Shown: one piece after another, positions 12,388 to 23,370 of the stretch | Position numbering within the stretch: the stretch's first letter is position 1 | Layout of the letters: every line of letters starts with the position of its first letter | From: Megamerina dolium | Taxonomy: Eukaryota > Arthropoda > Insecta > Diptera > Megamerinidae | Length of the DNA: 64,000 nucleotides | Assembly (NCBI GenBank): GCA_963854835.1 | Contig: OY978528.1 | Location: 53,974,508-54,038,507 of the forward strand | Direction of reading: 5' to 3' | Made by a program: the position numbers and the translations under genes | The notes under the pieces: model-generated | What the model was told of the DNA's origin: nothing | Database searches by the model: none | What the model saw: only the letters and a program-made list of their open reading frames with translations

Positions 12388-12839
12388 GAATTGTTTGTCT
12401 GTGAAGCGAACGCCGTCCAGCTTATTCTCCTTCTTTTGCCTTTCTGGATAAATGTATCTTGATCGCTTTCGTCGTAAATGGCAGTTACGCGTCATGTGTC
12501 CTGGGTCGTCGTAAATGAAGCACTTACCAGTAAATTTATTTTCGCGTCGACCAATTCGATGCAATTGGCTCTTATATTCATTTCCATATTTGCGCTGGAG
12601 TGTATTCATCAGTGATTGATCTTTCTCTGGAATCATCTGAAAGGCTTCTGACTCAGTACCCTTTAATGCCACTATTGAAGCATCGATCTTGTCACTATCA
12701 TGCCATTCGAAGCTGTTGTCTCGAACTGAAGCTTGAAGATGTTGAATGGCGAGTTCCATCAAATTTTGGTGGCTTTAGTTCAATTGTACTTTAATCACTG
12801 ATGAAGATGGAACCTGTATAAAGGTATATATGAAAGGTA

Positions 12840-13395
12840 TATTCATTTCGGTCAGATGTTTGTAACCACTTGAAGCAATCTGCGGAGACATATGAAAATA
12901 TATATATTCGTGAATAATTGAAGCAACGCTGAGGGATTCTCAGAAATCTCTCCACGTTTACAAATTGTGGAAATTTATTGTCAAAATCAGCCACACAACA
13001 CGCCAAACCATCGATTTGTTGAAAGAAAGTTTTAATGAAAATATCATATCAAGAAATGGACCCGTGAGTTGGACTTCAAGATCTTGTGATCTGGCGCCAT
13101 TGGATTACTTTTTGTGGAGGCGTGGGAAATCACTTGTTTATTTCGATAAACCACAACTGCACCAGAAGCGAACATAACAATATCGGCCGAAATCGTCGAA
13201 TGAGTGCTCGAAATATGCACCCATGGAATGGATTGTGTAAAAGCCAGTTGCGGACAAAATTTAAAAGAAATTATTTTCAAACATTGAATGTCACAAACCG
13301 AACGTACGTCTCAATTACAATTTTTGTTTATTGAATTGATTTTAATGCATTGTGTTTCAAAAATACTTTCGGGAGCTCTTATTGGATCACCCTTT
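12840..13395 (+). pseudogene. IS630/Tc1-mariner-type transposase remnant
   Basis: Plus-strand translation with frame breaks gives HTTRQTIDLL, then ISRNGPVSW and CDLAPLDYFLW, the signature of the C-terminal catalytic region in a group of insect IS630/Tc1-mariner-like transposases. The downstream part decays into stops. The right end has a terminal-repeat-like sequence near 13370-13392, matching AAAGGGTGATCCAATAAG on the minus strand. The N-terminal half and the left terminus are missing. It interrupts the decayed Gypsy block. Confidence 0.65.
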
Positions 13396-13659
13396 ATTTA
13401 GCCTACCACTAACCTGCGCTCATATCTTTCTCTCTGTTAATCTCTTTAACATGATAATATGAATGTACGTCTATTATCGAATAATGTAACCAACAACAAT
13501 GAATTATATTTCGAGGTAAGGGTGATTATATATTATATATTATGAATGAAAGAAATTGAATTTGCTAAAATAACTTAGTCTAACAACTGAACCACCAAGT
13601 GTGTATATCTTTTGTTTATGATCTGCGCGAGTACCTTGATCATACTCAATAGTGTGATG

Positions 13660-14392
13660 CCTCTCCGATTCTAACACTCTGAGAGGCTTCCTTTCTTTAG
13701 GATTTTACTGATTACGCCTTCTTTCAGTTCATCAGGAAGGTTACCAGTGTCCCAGAACTTATTAATTACGGGATAAATTAGGCGTGCACTGGTCTCGGGA
13801 TTGGCTTTTATTAATTCCGGTGAGATGTTATCTTGTTCTGGGGCTTTGTTGGTCTTCAGCGATTTCATGGCCGCAGCGATTTCCAATATATTTGGGCATT
13901 CTAGTGGGATATCGTCTCGTTCTTCATGAACCGTGCATGTGCAGATTTTTCGACAGAGCCCGCAGTCTTGGAGAGCATATCGGTGTAGTACGGTGTCCAA
14001 ATGGGCAGTTGCTGCTCTGCTGGTGTCACGAGTGTGCCGGCTGCGTCTCCTATTGGTAGCGAAGAGGTGTTTTTGTCATGCGTCAGTCTTCTTGGTGTTC
14101 CATATAGGTCTCGGCTAGGGTTGTTTGCAGCAGCTGCTTCAGCTTCCCGAGCAAGATTCTATGTCGAAGCTACGTCTTGTAGTTTGCGTATGTTGAATTT
14201 TCTTTGTGTTTGCTGATTTTGGTTTTTAGCGGCAGCTACTTCACCAAGAAGCAGGTGGTGGTCGCTGGCGCCGTCGGCTTCTCTTTTGAGGGTGCAAAAC
14301 CTTGCTGTGATAATCCGGTCAGAGATCGGCTTCCAATCCACTAGCGGATTACGTGCTTGTTTTGAGAGTAAGATACCAACTCCTACCAACTA
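13660..14392 (-). pseudogene. Non-LTR retrotransposon (LINE) fragment: endonuclease end and RT start
   Basis: Minus strand. 14389-14159 encodes the C-terminal end of an AP-like endonuclease with the SDHHLLLGE motif, and 14000-13671 encodes the start of a reverse transcriptase (LKTNKAPEQDNISPELIKANPE). The two are in different frames and both ends are truncated. It resembles RTE/CR1-like endonuclease-RT proteins, but the clade is uncertain. It abuts the LTR remnant at 14393. Confidence 0.75.
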
Positions 14393-14656
14393 TAAATGAC
14401 AACAATTTATTTAATCAATACTACAAATTACAATCACTCTTTAACGTACTTGGTACTTGAAGTTACTATATTGTGATGTTGCCTCCATCACTTTCGGAAT
14501 GTAATTGATTTATTTGCCAACAAATTCGCCTTATTTATACTCTGTGGTAATACTTTAGAATCTTCTTATCTGTTATCGCTTATTCGTTTTAGTTGACTTT
14601 CGTTTCGATGCTACCATTATTCGTGCTATTCATAAATAGTGATGAATACTCGTTAA
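14393..14656 (-). mobile_element. Truncated LTR of the Gypsy family
   Basis: Minus-strand sequence matching the first two thirds of the family LTR, including the start-side GAGTAT motif, the AACAGATAAGAAG-like stretch and AATAAATTGTTGT. It is closest to the divergent solo LTR at 42943. It is cut on one side by the LINE fragment and on the other by MITE copy 2. It is probably the 5' LTR of the decayed element at 9285-12830, with the intervening gag region replaced by other insertions (inference). Confidence 0.65.
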
Positions 14657-15147
14657 TGCCTGCCCACATTGGCCTGCCTAGGAGCGTCCTGCCTATGAAC
14701 GTCGTGTCCACATTAGTAAAATTGCGTCGGTTTTATTTGAATTGAAATACTACAGTGGAATTGCAATAAAGTAGGGCTGTGCAATAAATGGTTTGTTTAA
14801 AAATTTTGATTAATTAAAGTATTCGATTAATCAAATATGAAATTAATCGAATCATGATTTTGATTATTCAAAATATAAATTATTCGGTTGATCATTCAAA
14901 CTTTCTGAACAAATAATTAGTCGCACAACGCTCAATATATGTACTGATGTTATCGCTTCAACGTCTAAAAATTTGTGGGAATATTTGTCAAAACCGAAAC
15001 ACTTTCGATATAGAACAATGCTCGTTGCGCCGATTTTTAATTTTGGATTGGACTTTCGGCGCAAAACTTCCATCTTTTTCTTACTGCCTACTTTTCTACC
15101 TATTTCGCTCGCACAGTTGTGTCTGGACAAGCCAATGTAGACAGGCA
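14657..15147 (-). mobile_element. Non-autonomous TIR element (MITE-like), copy 2
   Basis: 491 bp with ends TGCCTGCCCACATTGGC and GCCAATGTAGACAGGCA, an imperfect inverted repeat. It is the same family as 9452-10080 but inverted: the shared internal block around GGAATTGCAATAAAGTAGGGCTG reads in opposite directions in the two copies. No clear target duplication is seen (left flank CGTTAA, right flank CATAC). It lies at the terminus of an LTR remnant. Confidence 0.75.
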
Positions 15148-15389
15148 CATACAACATCATTTTGTTGCATGTCAAAATAAAAATTAATTTAAGTTGACTA
15201 CTGCGCCATTTGTCACCATATTGCAGTCAATTCGTTCGTTTACATAAGAAAGACGTGTTAATAACGTGTTGACAGTTGTTGAAACGTCGCAGCGCAGTCG
15301 ATCTGCTAACTACTTTCTGCAGTTATTGAACCAGTTTATAAGCCGAGGTTAAAGTTGTAAACAGATTCAGTCTTTCTGTTACTACTTAA

Positions 15390-15532
15390 TGGTTCAACTA
15401 CCCGCCGACGTGAACCAGCAGACCGTGTCAGCTGACACGACCTATATATGGGATTGTCGTGTTATTGAAAACTCACCACCGCAATTTGTATGTTCTTACG
15501 TACGGCCGCTTCAGGGGTAGGTAGTTGAACCA
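15390..15532. mobile_element. 143-bp element with perfect 13-bp inverted termini
   Basis: Begins TGGTTCAACTACC and ends GGTAGTTGAACCA, an exact 13-bp inverted repeat, with an internal 16-bp palindrome CGTGTCAGCTGACACG at 15424-15439. It has no coding capacity. It looks like a tiny MITE or foldback unit; no target duplication is evident. The rest of 15148-15687 is not recognisably coding. Confidence 0.55.
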
Positions 15533-15687
15533 AAAAGTGTCATATCGCATGGCGTTGAAATTAAAGTCAAAGGACTCCGAAATGCACTATGAATGAGAAA
15601 AATAAAGAAACGAAACAACAATTATACTAAATAGACCCAGAATAAGTAAGAAAAGAATTCAGCTATCACACGATTTTTTCACTATAC

Positions 15688-16124
15688 CGTAACGAGTATC
15701 GATAGTTGGTTACTCATCACTATTGGACTGACACTATTGGCAGCATCGAAACGAATGTCAACAAAAAGAAATAAGTAATAACCAGAACAAGCCAACGAGA
15801 AAGAAAGAGAAGAATCTCGATAAAGGAAGATTCTGGGGTGTTGCTAACAGAGTATAAATAGAGCCAGTGTTGAGAAGAGAGAATCAATCGAATTCCGAAC
15901 GTGACTGCGCAAACATCTATACAGAGGCAAAAGTTGCTAATACATTAAAGTGTTATTGTAAATAGTTGATTATAAACAGAGTTGATTGTAAATAGTGTTT
16001 ATTAAATAAATTGTTGCTGTATATAGTTGTATAAAATAAGTGTTGCAGTTATTATTAACAGAATCCAGTGATCGAACAAGGTAATTCAAATAGAATTAAA
16101 CGCTCACAGAATAAAAACGTAACA
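15688..16124 (+). repeat. 5' LTR of Gypsy element 1
   Basis: 437 bp ending in AACGTAACA. It carries a TATAAATA box at 15853-15860 and an AATAAA hexamer at 16005-16010, consistent with U3 promoter and R/U5 polyadenylation functions. The mutated first base (C for T) departs from the usual TG...CA ends. Confidence 0.93.
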
Positions 16125-16126
16125 AT

Positions 16127-16144
16127 TGGTGTCAGAAGTGGGAT
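16127..16144 (+). other. Primer-binding site (tRNA-Leu type)
   Basis: TGGTGTCAGAAGTGGGAT begins two bases after the 5' LTR. It complements a tRNA 3' end reading CCCACTTCTGACACCA, which I recall as an insect tRNA-Leu. The same site is in elements 2 and 3. Confidence 0.8.
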
Positions 16145-16153
16145 TCTGTAAAG

Positions 16154-17495
16154 ATGGTGAAAATTGACCAACTAAAAGTGGACCAGCTTAAAAAGCTGTT
16201 GGTAGAGATGAATCTATCGTCATCAGGTGCAAAGGCGGAACTGCTGGTGAGGCTGAGGCAAGCTATGGAGGCTAAGGGAATTAATGTAGAAGAACATAAC
16301 TTCTTTGAGGAAGCCGATATACAAGCAGTTGTGCACGCTGAGGAAGAGATCAAAATAGATTCGAGTGGTCAACTCATGGAGTTCATGAAAACCATGATGC
16401 AACAGCAGCAACAACAGCTACAAGAAAATGCGTCTCGCATTGACTCCAAGCTTCAAGAACATTCGGCTCGCCAAGAGGGCGTTATTAGTGAAGACAATTA
16501 AGTACAAACTTCAAGAAATTTCTGGGGCTATTAATGAGAAAGTTGCAGAACTAAAAGAACATGTATATGAAATTTCCGGAGCCGTTAATGAAAAGGTTAC
16601 AGATCTGAAGGAACATGTAGATGATTTGGAAGATAAGTTCGAGAAATTACAGCACGATCTCAACCAGCTAAAAATAAATGGACCAGCCACATCAGTGATT
16701 CGAGATTCAAGCACAATCAAACTAAAGCCACCAACATTTGACGGAAGCACGCCATTCAATATCTTCAAGCTTCAATTCGAGACAACAGCTTCGAAGAATC
16801 AATGGGATGATAGTGACAAGACTGCTGCTTTAATAGTCGCATTAAAAGGCAATGCTTCCGAGGTGTTACAGATGATTCCAGAGAAAGATCGTGGTAGCTA
16901 TCAGTCATTGATGGACACACTCCAGCGAAAATATGGAAATGAATACAAGAGTCAATTACATCGAGTGGAATTGAGATCGCGAGTGCAACGGAGTAATGAG
17001 AGCCTTCAGGAATTCGCTTCCGATATTGAGCGCTTATGTCATCTAGCGTTCTCCGGTAATTCGGAAGAGTTCGTCGAAAAAATAAAAATAGAGGCATTCA
17101 TAGATGGCATACGTGATGGAGAGACAAAGCGTGCCCTAGTCATGTCACCCAGGAATACATATGCCGAAACAGTCAGTAGTGCCTTGACATTTGAAGCCGC
17201 CAGTTTGATGTGTCGACCAATGCCACGGGTACGCCAACTAGAAACAGAAACAGCAGATCTGGTTGAAGCAGTGTGTCAGGCATTCAAATCTGTAGTGCAG
17301 CCTGAAGGAAGAACAACAGGTCGAAGCGAAAACAAATTTACTGGTAAGTGCTTTATTTGCGACAAACCAGGACACATGGCGCGTGACTGCCGTCTACGAC
17401 GAAAGCGATCAAGATCCAATTCTCCAGGAAGACAAAAGAAAGAGAATAAGGTGGATAGCGATCGCTCCACTAACACAAATCCATCGTTAAAATAA
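16154..17495 (+). pseudogene. gag of Gypsy element 1, frameshifted
   Basis: Retrotransposon capsid/nucleocapsid polyprotein. The N-terminus (MVKIDQLKVDQLKKLLVEM, through GAKAELLVRLRQAM) matches a SAP DNA-binding motif. Then come a coiled-coil stretch, a capsid-like core (LQFETTASKNQWDD through FIDGIRDGETKRALVMSP) and one CCHC zinc knuckle (CFICDKPGHMARDC). A frame break near 16490-16500, at a shortened coiled-coil segment, divides the reading frame in two. The second half is open to the stop at 17493-17495, which overlaps the frameshift signal. Confidence 0.9.
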
Positions 17496-17528
17496 ATCGA
17501 GTCAGTTCAGCGGGGCGTGAACTGACTC
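17486..17528 (+). promoter_or_regulatory. Putative -1 ribosomal frameshift signal between gag and pol (element 1)
   Basis: Heptamer GTTAAAA at 17486-17492 reads G TTA AAA in the gag frame and is followed at once by the gag stop TAA. After a 6-base spacer a perfect 11-bp stem forms between GAGTCAGTTCA (17499-17509) and TGAACTGACTC (17518-17528) around an 8-base GC-rich loop. The pol frame is -1 relative to gag. The layout fits classical -1 frameshift cassettes; function is inferred. Confidence 0.75.
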
Positions 17529-18963
17529 CAACAGTGGGTTGCCCCATCATTCACATTTCACAACTACAGCGTGTGCCAAGCAGCTTGACTATTGATGGAA
17601 AATTGGACAATATGGAATTCATGTTAACCCTGGACACTGGTGCATCACATTCTATAATCAAGAGCGATTTGGTAAAGAGGTTTGAGCCTTTAATGGGAAT
17701 AAAATTGCGTACAGCAACGGGTGAGGATGCACAAATTCTGGGTAAGATAAAGAAACAAGTATCTATTGGAAATTGCACGTGGGAACATGAATTCATTGTG
17801 GCTGACATCATCGATGACGTAATAATTGGTGTTGATTTTATGATTGACAATGGGTTTACGTTAGATTTAAATCAACGGATACTACGCTATGCAAATGTCG
17901 AGTTACCATTGAACATCGGTTACAAGCGTAGTGGGAACATCAAACGAGTACTGGCATGTCAACGCCAAGAGGTTCCAGCAAAATCAGAAGCGGTGATGTT
18001 GTGGTTAGTGGAAGCAGATAAAGAAATACAAAACAAAATCATCATACTTGGTAGGACGTTAGTAGAACCTAAAGAAAATGGAATAGTACCGGTGCGAATA
18101 TTAAATCCAACTAATACATCTACAGTTGTGAAGAAAGGAATGGTTATTGGTCATTGCCAGGAAGTTACTGCCGTAGTAGACTGCGAAAAGGTTTCGTCGA
18201 TAAAAAGTGGAAGATCAGGAACTGATAGAGCAGAATTAAAAGCGCAGATGGAAGAATGGGCAGGTGTGCTTACCAACCAGCAAAAAGAAGAGGCTCTACA
18301 ACTATTGTAGAAGTATAGTTCAATCTTTTCTTCAAATGGAAAAACTGGAGGACGAACAACCATCGTGAAGCATCACATTGACACCGGTGATTCTAGACCA
18401 ATTCGTCAAACACCACGACGAGTTCCATTGGCTAAAAGAGACGAAGCCATTAAGCTGATTTCCGATATGCAGAAACAAGGTGTTATTGAACCAGCAGCGA
18501 GTCCATGGAGTTCACCAGTTGTGCTGGTAAAGAAGAAGGATGGAAGTACTCGATTCTGTGTGGATTACAGAAAGCTGAATGATATTACGAAAAAAGACAG
18601 CTATCCACTGCCAAGAATCGATGACACTCTGGACACACTATCTGGTGCGAAGTGGTTCTCAACTCTTGATTTGCAAAGTGGTTACTGGCAAGTGGAACAT
18701 GATAAGGAAGACAAGGAGAAAACAGCTTTCAGTATTGGCGATGGTCTATGGCAATTTACAGTCATGCCATTTGGTTTATGCAATGCGCCAGCTACTTTCG
18801 AACGTCTAATGGAGCGTGTACTCAGAGGACTACACTGGAAAACGTGCTTGGTGTACCTCGATGACATTATCGTGATGGGAAAATATTTTAAAGACCACCT
18901 GGAAAAGCTGAAAGAAGTATTTGAGCGTATACAATCAGCAGGGCTTAAACTGAATATGAAAAA

Positions 18964-20557
18964 TCTCCTTACAGTCGGCTGGGGCCGACCAAACTATACC
19001 CTGCATATGTAGATTTATATATAAAAAGTTTACTCGAATATCCAACTTTTCTTTTATTTCCACTTTTCAAGAAACAATTTTTGCATATACTACTAATTTA
19101 CACCCGAAATATGGTTGACTTTGACGAAGTAAAAGGATTTTAAGATAATTCCGAGGCTTAGTATGGGAGCTATATAAAATTGGGTGTGGTTTACCACTTT
19201 CTAGTAAATCTAATTAATTTTTCAACGTTAATCCACACCTTAAATTTGGTGTCCTACGTTGAATAGTTTCTAAGTTATGGTGGTTAACATTTTTGTTTAA
19301 TTTCCTCAACTTTGTATGGGAGCCCCAATAAGAAGTGGGCATGGTACGCTGATTTTTCGGCAGATTATTTCCGACTACCATATTAACCTAAGTGTTAATT
19401 AAGATTGTTCTAGACAGAAGCATACAGAAGTTACAGCTATTTCAATTTAAAAGAAATTAGGTCATTTTGTATGGCGGCTACTATCAACAGTGGGCGTGGC
19501 GCGTCCATTTCCTGTGAGTCTAGTTGCTCCTACAATACTAATCCATACCTAAAATCTCGTTGTCCTACGCTAAATATTTTGTAAGTTATGGAGCTTAAAA
19601 GTTTTAGTTTAATTCCCTTGACTTTGTATGGGAGACTCATGAAGGAGTGGGCGTGGCATACTGATTTTCTGCCAGATTTTTGCCGACTACGATATTAATT
19701 TAAGTGTCAATTATGGTTATTCTAGACTGAAGATTGCCGAAGTTACAGCTGTTTCAATTTAAAATTTGTATGGGGGCTACGATAAACACTGGGCGTGGTG
19801 CGCCCATTTTCTGTGAGCCTAGTTGCTTGTACAATACTAATCCACACCTTAAATCTCGTTATTCTACGCTTAATAGTTTGCAAGTTATAACCGGTAACAT
19901 TTTTTTTAATTTCCGCAACTTTGTATGGGAGACCCAAAAAGGAGTGGGCGTGGCACACTGATTTTCTGCCATATTATTTCCGACTACCATGTTTATCTAA
20001 GTGTTAATTATGGTTATTCTGGACAGAAGATTGTAGAAGTTACAGCTGTTTCAATTTAAAAGAAGTACAGACACTTTGTATGAGAGCTAAGCTAAAAAGT
20101 AGGCGTGGCTCAACCACTTTTGGCGAGGTTATATAGTAGTATAATATAAGTCTATGTGCCAAATATTGTTGTCCCAAGTGGTATATTATGTGAGTTATAG
20201 CAAGTTAAAGATTTTGAAAATTTCGAGGTTAGTCGCTTTGAATGCTTGGTGTGGGCGTGGTTATTGACCGATCATGCCCAATATCAATCCCCTCCGTACC
20301 CTTGGATCATAGATTACTTATGCCAAATTTCATCGAAATAGCTCAATATTTACTCAAGTTATCGTCCGAACCAGCCAGGTGACAGACAGACGGACGGACG
20401 GACGGACGGACGGACGGACGGACATCGTTAAATCGAAAATTTAATCGACGCTGATCACGAATATATATCTATGTCTATATCTCCGGAGATTCCTTCAAGT
20501 GGACACAAACATCTGACCGAAATGAATATACCATGCATATTGCATTATGCAGGGTAT
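18964..20557. mobile_element. Unclassified 1.6 kb non-coding insertion within RT of element 1
   Basis: Sequence absent from element 3, flanked on both sides by AAAAA, which could be a target duplication. It contains ATACCCTGCATA near the left end and its exact reverse complement TATGCAGGGTAT at the right end. Inside are about 2.5 tandem units of roughly 300 bp starting at 19311, 19623 and 19920, each beginning TTTGTATGGG with a GGAGTGGGCGTGGC-like motif. A (GACG)n run lies near 20385-20424. No coding capacity. The class is not assigned; a Helitron-like or satellite-bearing non-autonomous element is possible. Confidence 0.75.
20385..20424. repeat. (GACG)n tetranucleotide microsatellite
   Basis: About 40 bases of GACA/GACG tetranucleotides in the right part of the insertion within element 1. 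Such a run next to a terminal hairpin motif recurs in several fly non-autonomous elements (recollection). Confidence 0.8.
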
Positions 20558-22677
20558 AAAAAGTGTTCACTCTTCAGGCGAGAAGTTAAATATCTTGGTC
20601 ATAAAGTAACAACAGAAGGGGTACATACCGACGAGGAGAAAGTAGCAGCAGTACAAGAATGGCCTATTCCGTCGAATCTTCACGAGTTAAGAAGCTTCCT
20701 AGGCTTATGCACCTTACTATAGACGATTTGTTCCTGGATTTGCAAACATCGCCAGCAGTCTGCATGAGTTGACAAGAAAGAACAAACCATTTTTGTGGGG
20801 CGAGGACCAACAGAAAGCATTCGAACAGCTGAAAGAAAAACGCTGTTCAGCACCAATATTAGCGTATCCAGTACCTGGTCAAAAGTTTGTGTTGGACACA
20901 GATGCGAGTGGCTATGGAATAGGTGGTGTGCTCTCTCAGATCATAGATGGGCAAGAAAAAGTAATACCATACTACAGTAAAATCCTGTCGAAGCCAGAAA
21001 GAAACTACTGTGTCACACGAAGAGAGTTGCTCGCAATACTGGAATGTGTAAAGTATTTCCATAAATACTTGTACGGTCAGTCATTTCATCTACGAACTGA
21101 CCACTCAGCGCTAAGGTGGTTATTGCAATTTAAAAACCCAGAAGGACAATTGGCGCGCTGGATTGAAAGGCTGCAGAGTTATGATTTTACAATCGAACAT
21201 CGTAAAGGAGGACATCACGGCAACGCGGATGCTCTATCTCGTCGTCCTTGCAAAATGGAATGTAAACATTGTTCTCGAGTGGAAAGCAAGGAGCACATTG
21301 TCGACATACGACTTACGAATATATTGCCGGAGGAGTCATGGACCACCGAACGAGTGCAAGAAGATCAGCGGAACGACCCAGATCTCGTAAAGATTATGGA
21401 ATACAAGGAGCAGGGCATACGTCCAGATTGGCAAGAAATGGCTAATGAGAGTCCAATAGCAAAGGCATACTGGGCGCAGTGGCAAAGCCTGCACTTACGA
21501 GACGGATGTTTATTCCGAGCAGGGGAAAGTGAGGATGGAAAAATCAATAATGATCTTCTAGTGGTACCCAAGGCGAGAATAAATGAAGTGATAGCTGAGT
21601 ATCACAATGCCTCCAGTGGAGGGCATTTGGGAATCACCAAAACCGTCGGGAAAATAAAGAAACGATTTTATTGGGTTGGATGTCATGACCATGTCGCTGA
21701 TTGGATTCGGAAGTGTAAGCAATGTGCAATGGCCAAAGGTCCCACTAAGAAAAGTCGTGGTAAGATGCACCAATACACCGTGGGTGCTCCATTTGAGCGA
21801 ATTGCTATGGACATAGCTGGGCCATTTCCAATAAGCAACGCAGGAAACAAGTATGTTCTGGTGGTTATAGATTACTTCAGTAAATGGCCTGAAGTATACC
21901 CCATTCCAAATCAAGTAGCTAGTACAGTTGCGGATGTATTCGTCAACCAATGGATTACTCGTTTTGGTGTACCGATGGAATTACACTCAGACCAAGGTCC
22001 AAATTTCGAATCAGTTGTATTCCAAGAGATATGCCGTATGCTGGGTATATACAAAACTCGTACAACACCTTTGCATCCATAATCTGATGGCATGGTAGAA
22101 CGATTTAACCGTACCTTGGAGGAATATTTGAGAAAAGTCGTAAATAAATACCAAAGAGACTGGGATGTACATATACCAATGTTCCTCATGGCATATCGAT
22201 GCGCACAACATGATACGACGGCTACTACACCGGCAATGGCAATTTTTGGAAACGATTTAAGACTGCCAGCTGATTTAAAATTTGGAGTCGTAACACCAAC
22301 GAGATCAACCGAAGGTAATTATACTAGCGAAAAGCGGGAACAGTTGGATGAAGTACATCAGTTCATCAGAGAGCGGTCGCAGATGATAAGCGATAAGATG
22401 AAGGCCAGGTATGACTTGAAAGCAAATTCAAAAGGGTTCTATGAAGGAGAGCTTGTAATGCTTCATAATCCACAACGAAAGGCCTGTCCCCTAAACTACA
22501 AACTCATTGGGAAGGACCATATGAGATTATAGCAAAGATAAATGGCGTAGTGTATCGTATCCAACGTGCCTGGAATAAAAGAGCAAAGTTTAAAGTAGTA
22601 CACTTGGAACGACTTGCGCCATATCGGGGGGAAGTATAAAAACTTGTTCGGGACGAACAAGGTTAAGAGGAGGGCAG

Positions 22678-23114
22678 TGTAACGAGTATCGATAGTTGGT
22701 TACTCATCACTATTGGACTGACACTATTGGCAGCATCGAAACGAATGTCAACAAAAAGAAATAAGTAATAACCAGAACAAGCCAACGAGAAAGAAAGAGA
22801 AGAATCTCGATAAAGGAAGTTTCTGGGGTGTTGCTAACAGAGTATAAATAGAGCCAGTGTTGAGAAGAGAGAATCAATCGAATTCCGAACGTGACTGCGC
22901 AAACATCTATATAGAGGCAAAAGTTGCTAGTATATTAAAGTGTTATTGTAAATAGTTGATTATAAACAGAGTTGATTGTAAATAGTGTTTATTAAATAAA
23001 TTGTTGCTGTATATAGTTGTATAAAATAAGTGTTGCAGTTATTATTAACAAAATCCAGTGATCGAACAAGGTAATTCAAATAGAATTAAACGCTCACAGA
23101 ATAAAAACGTAACA
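22678..23114 (+). repeat. 3' LTR of Gypsy element 1
   Basis: 437 bp, starting TGTAACGAG and ending CGTAACA, preceded by a purine-rich tract AAGAGGAGGGCAG. It ends 256 bp upstream of the Txl start codon in the same orientation, so its promoter or polyadenylation signals could affect Txl. Confidence 0.95.
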
Positions 23115-23370
23115 ATACAAACATATCTAATGTGCCCATGCCAAAAAAGCACATACAAATTTCTTTACCTGGTGTGACGAAATTCACTCGTACTGGCATC
23201 ACTTCTCTCAACTCCTGAGAAATCCACTGAACTATAATTTGGACACAGCTGCCAGTCATCGTCTCGTATATAGCTATCGTGATTTGTGTATTATAGGAAG
23301 TCATTCTTCTTACTTTATTGACTTTCATTAATAAGATATTCATTAAATTGCACGATTAAAATTTTTGATC

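Larger units (their letters stand above)
9285..12830 (-). mobile_element. Decayed Ty3/Gypsy element (gag and pol remnants)
   Basis: A degraded minus-strand relative of the three better-preserved Gypsy copies in this window. Collinear similarity to element 3 starts near 9290 (end of pol) and continues through integrase (10330-10590, with MDIAGPFP), the linker (10713-10991), RNase H (11184-11378), protease and gag fragments (12277-12762, with a damaged zinc knuckle). It carries many stops, indels and internal losses, including most of the reverse transcriptase. A MITE-like element interrupts it at 9452-10080. The gag-pol frameshift heptamer and hairpin survive at 12345-12387. The outer limits are by-eye estimates. 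Confidence 0.85.
17534..22639 (+). pseudogene. pol of Gypsy element 1 (PR-RT-RNase H-IN), disrupted
   Basis: Polyprotein with protease DTGA near 17630, reverse transcriptase with the YLDDI active site near 18860, RNase H (LDTDASGYGIGG near 20900), an HHCC-type zinc region (HLGI...CKQC near 21620-21730) and the integrase catalytic core from MDIAGPFP near 21810. Breaks relative to element 3: a nonsense codon at 18308-18310, the insertion at 18964-20557, a 1-base insertion near 20711, a nonsense codon at 22080-22082 and a 4-base deletion near 22481. There is no methionine at the start; translation would come by frameshift from gag. The frame ends at TAA 22637-22639. Confidence 0.92.
15688..23114 (+). 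mobile_element. Ty3/Gypsy retrotransposon, element 1 (full length, defective)
   Basis: 7427 bp bounded by 437-bp LTRs (15688-16124 and 22678-23114) and a 4-bp target duplication ATAC (15684-15687 and 23115-23118). Order: LTR, primer site, gag, frameshift signal, protease, RT, RNase H, integrase, polypurine tract (22665-22677), LTR. No env is present. The LTRs differ at six of 437 positions by eye, and the first base of the 5' LTR is C instead of T. The element is dead: gag has a frameshift, pol has two nonsense changes and two frameshifts, and a 1.6 kb insertion lies at 18964-20557. Confidence 0.95.

Noticed and set aside
20341..20460. CRISPR-like array of short direct repeats
   Set aside because: It is a GACG microsatellite without spacers, in eukaryotic DNA.
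22640..22677. Possible env gene between pol and the 3' LTR
   Set aside because: Only about 40 bases separate the pol stop from the LTR in all copies, so no envelope gene is present.
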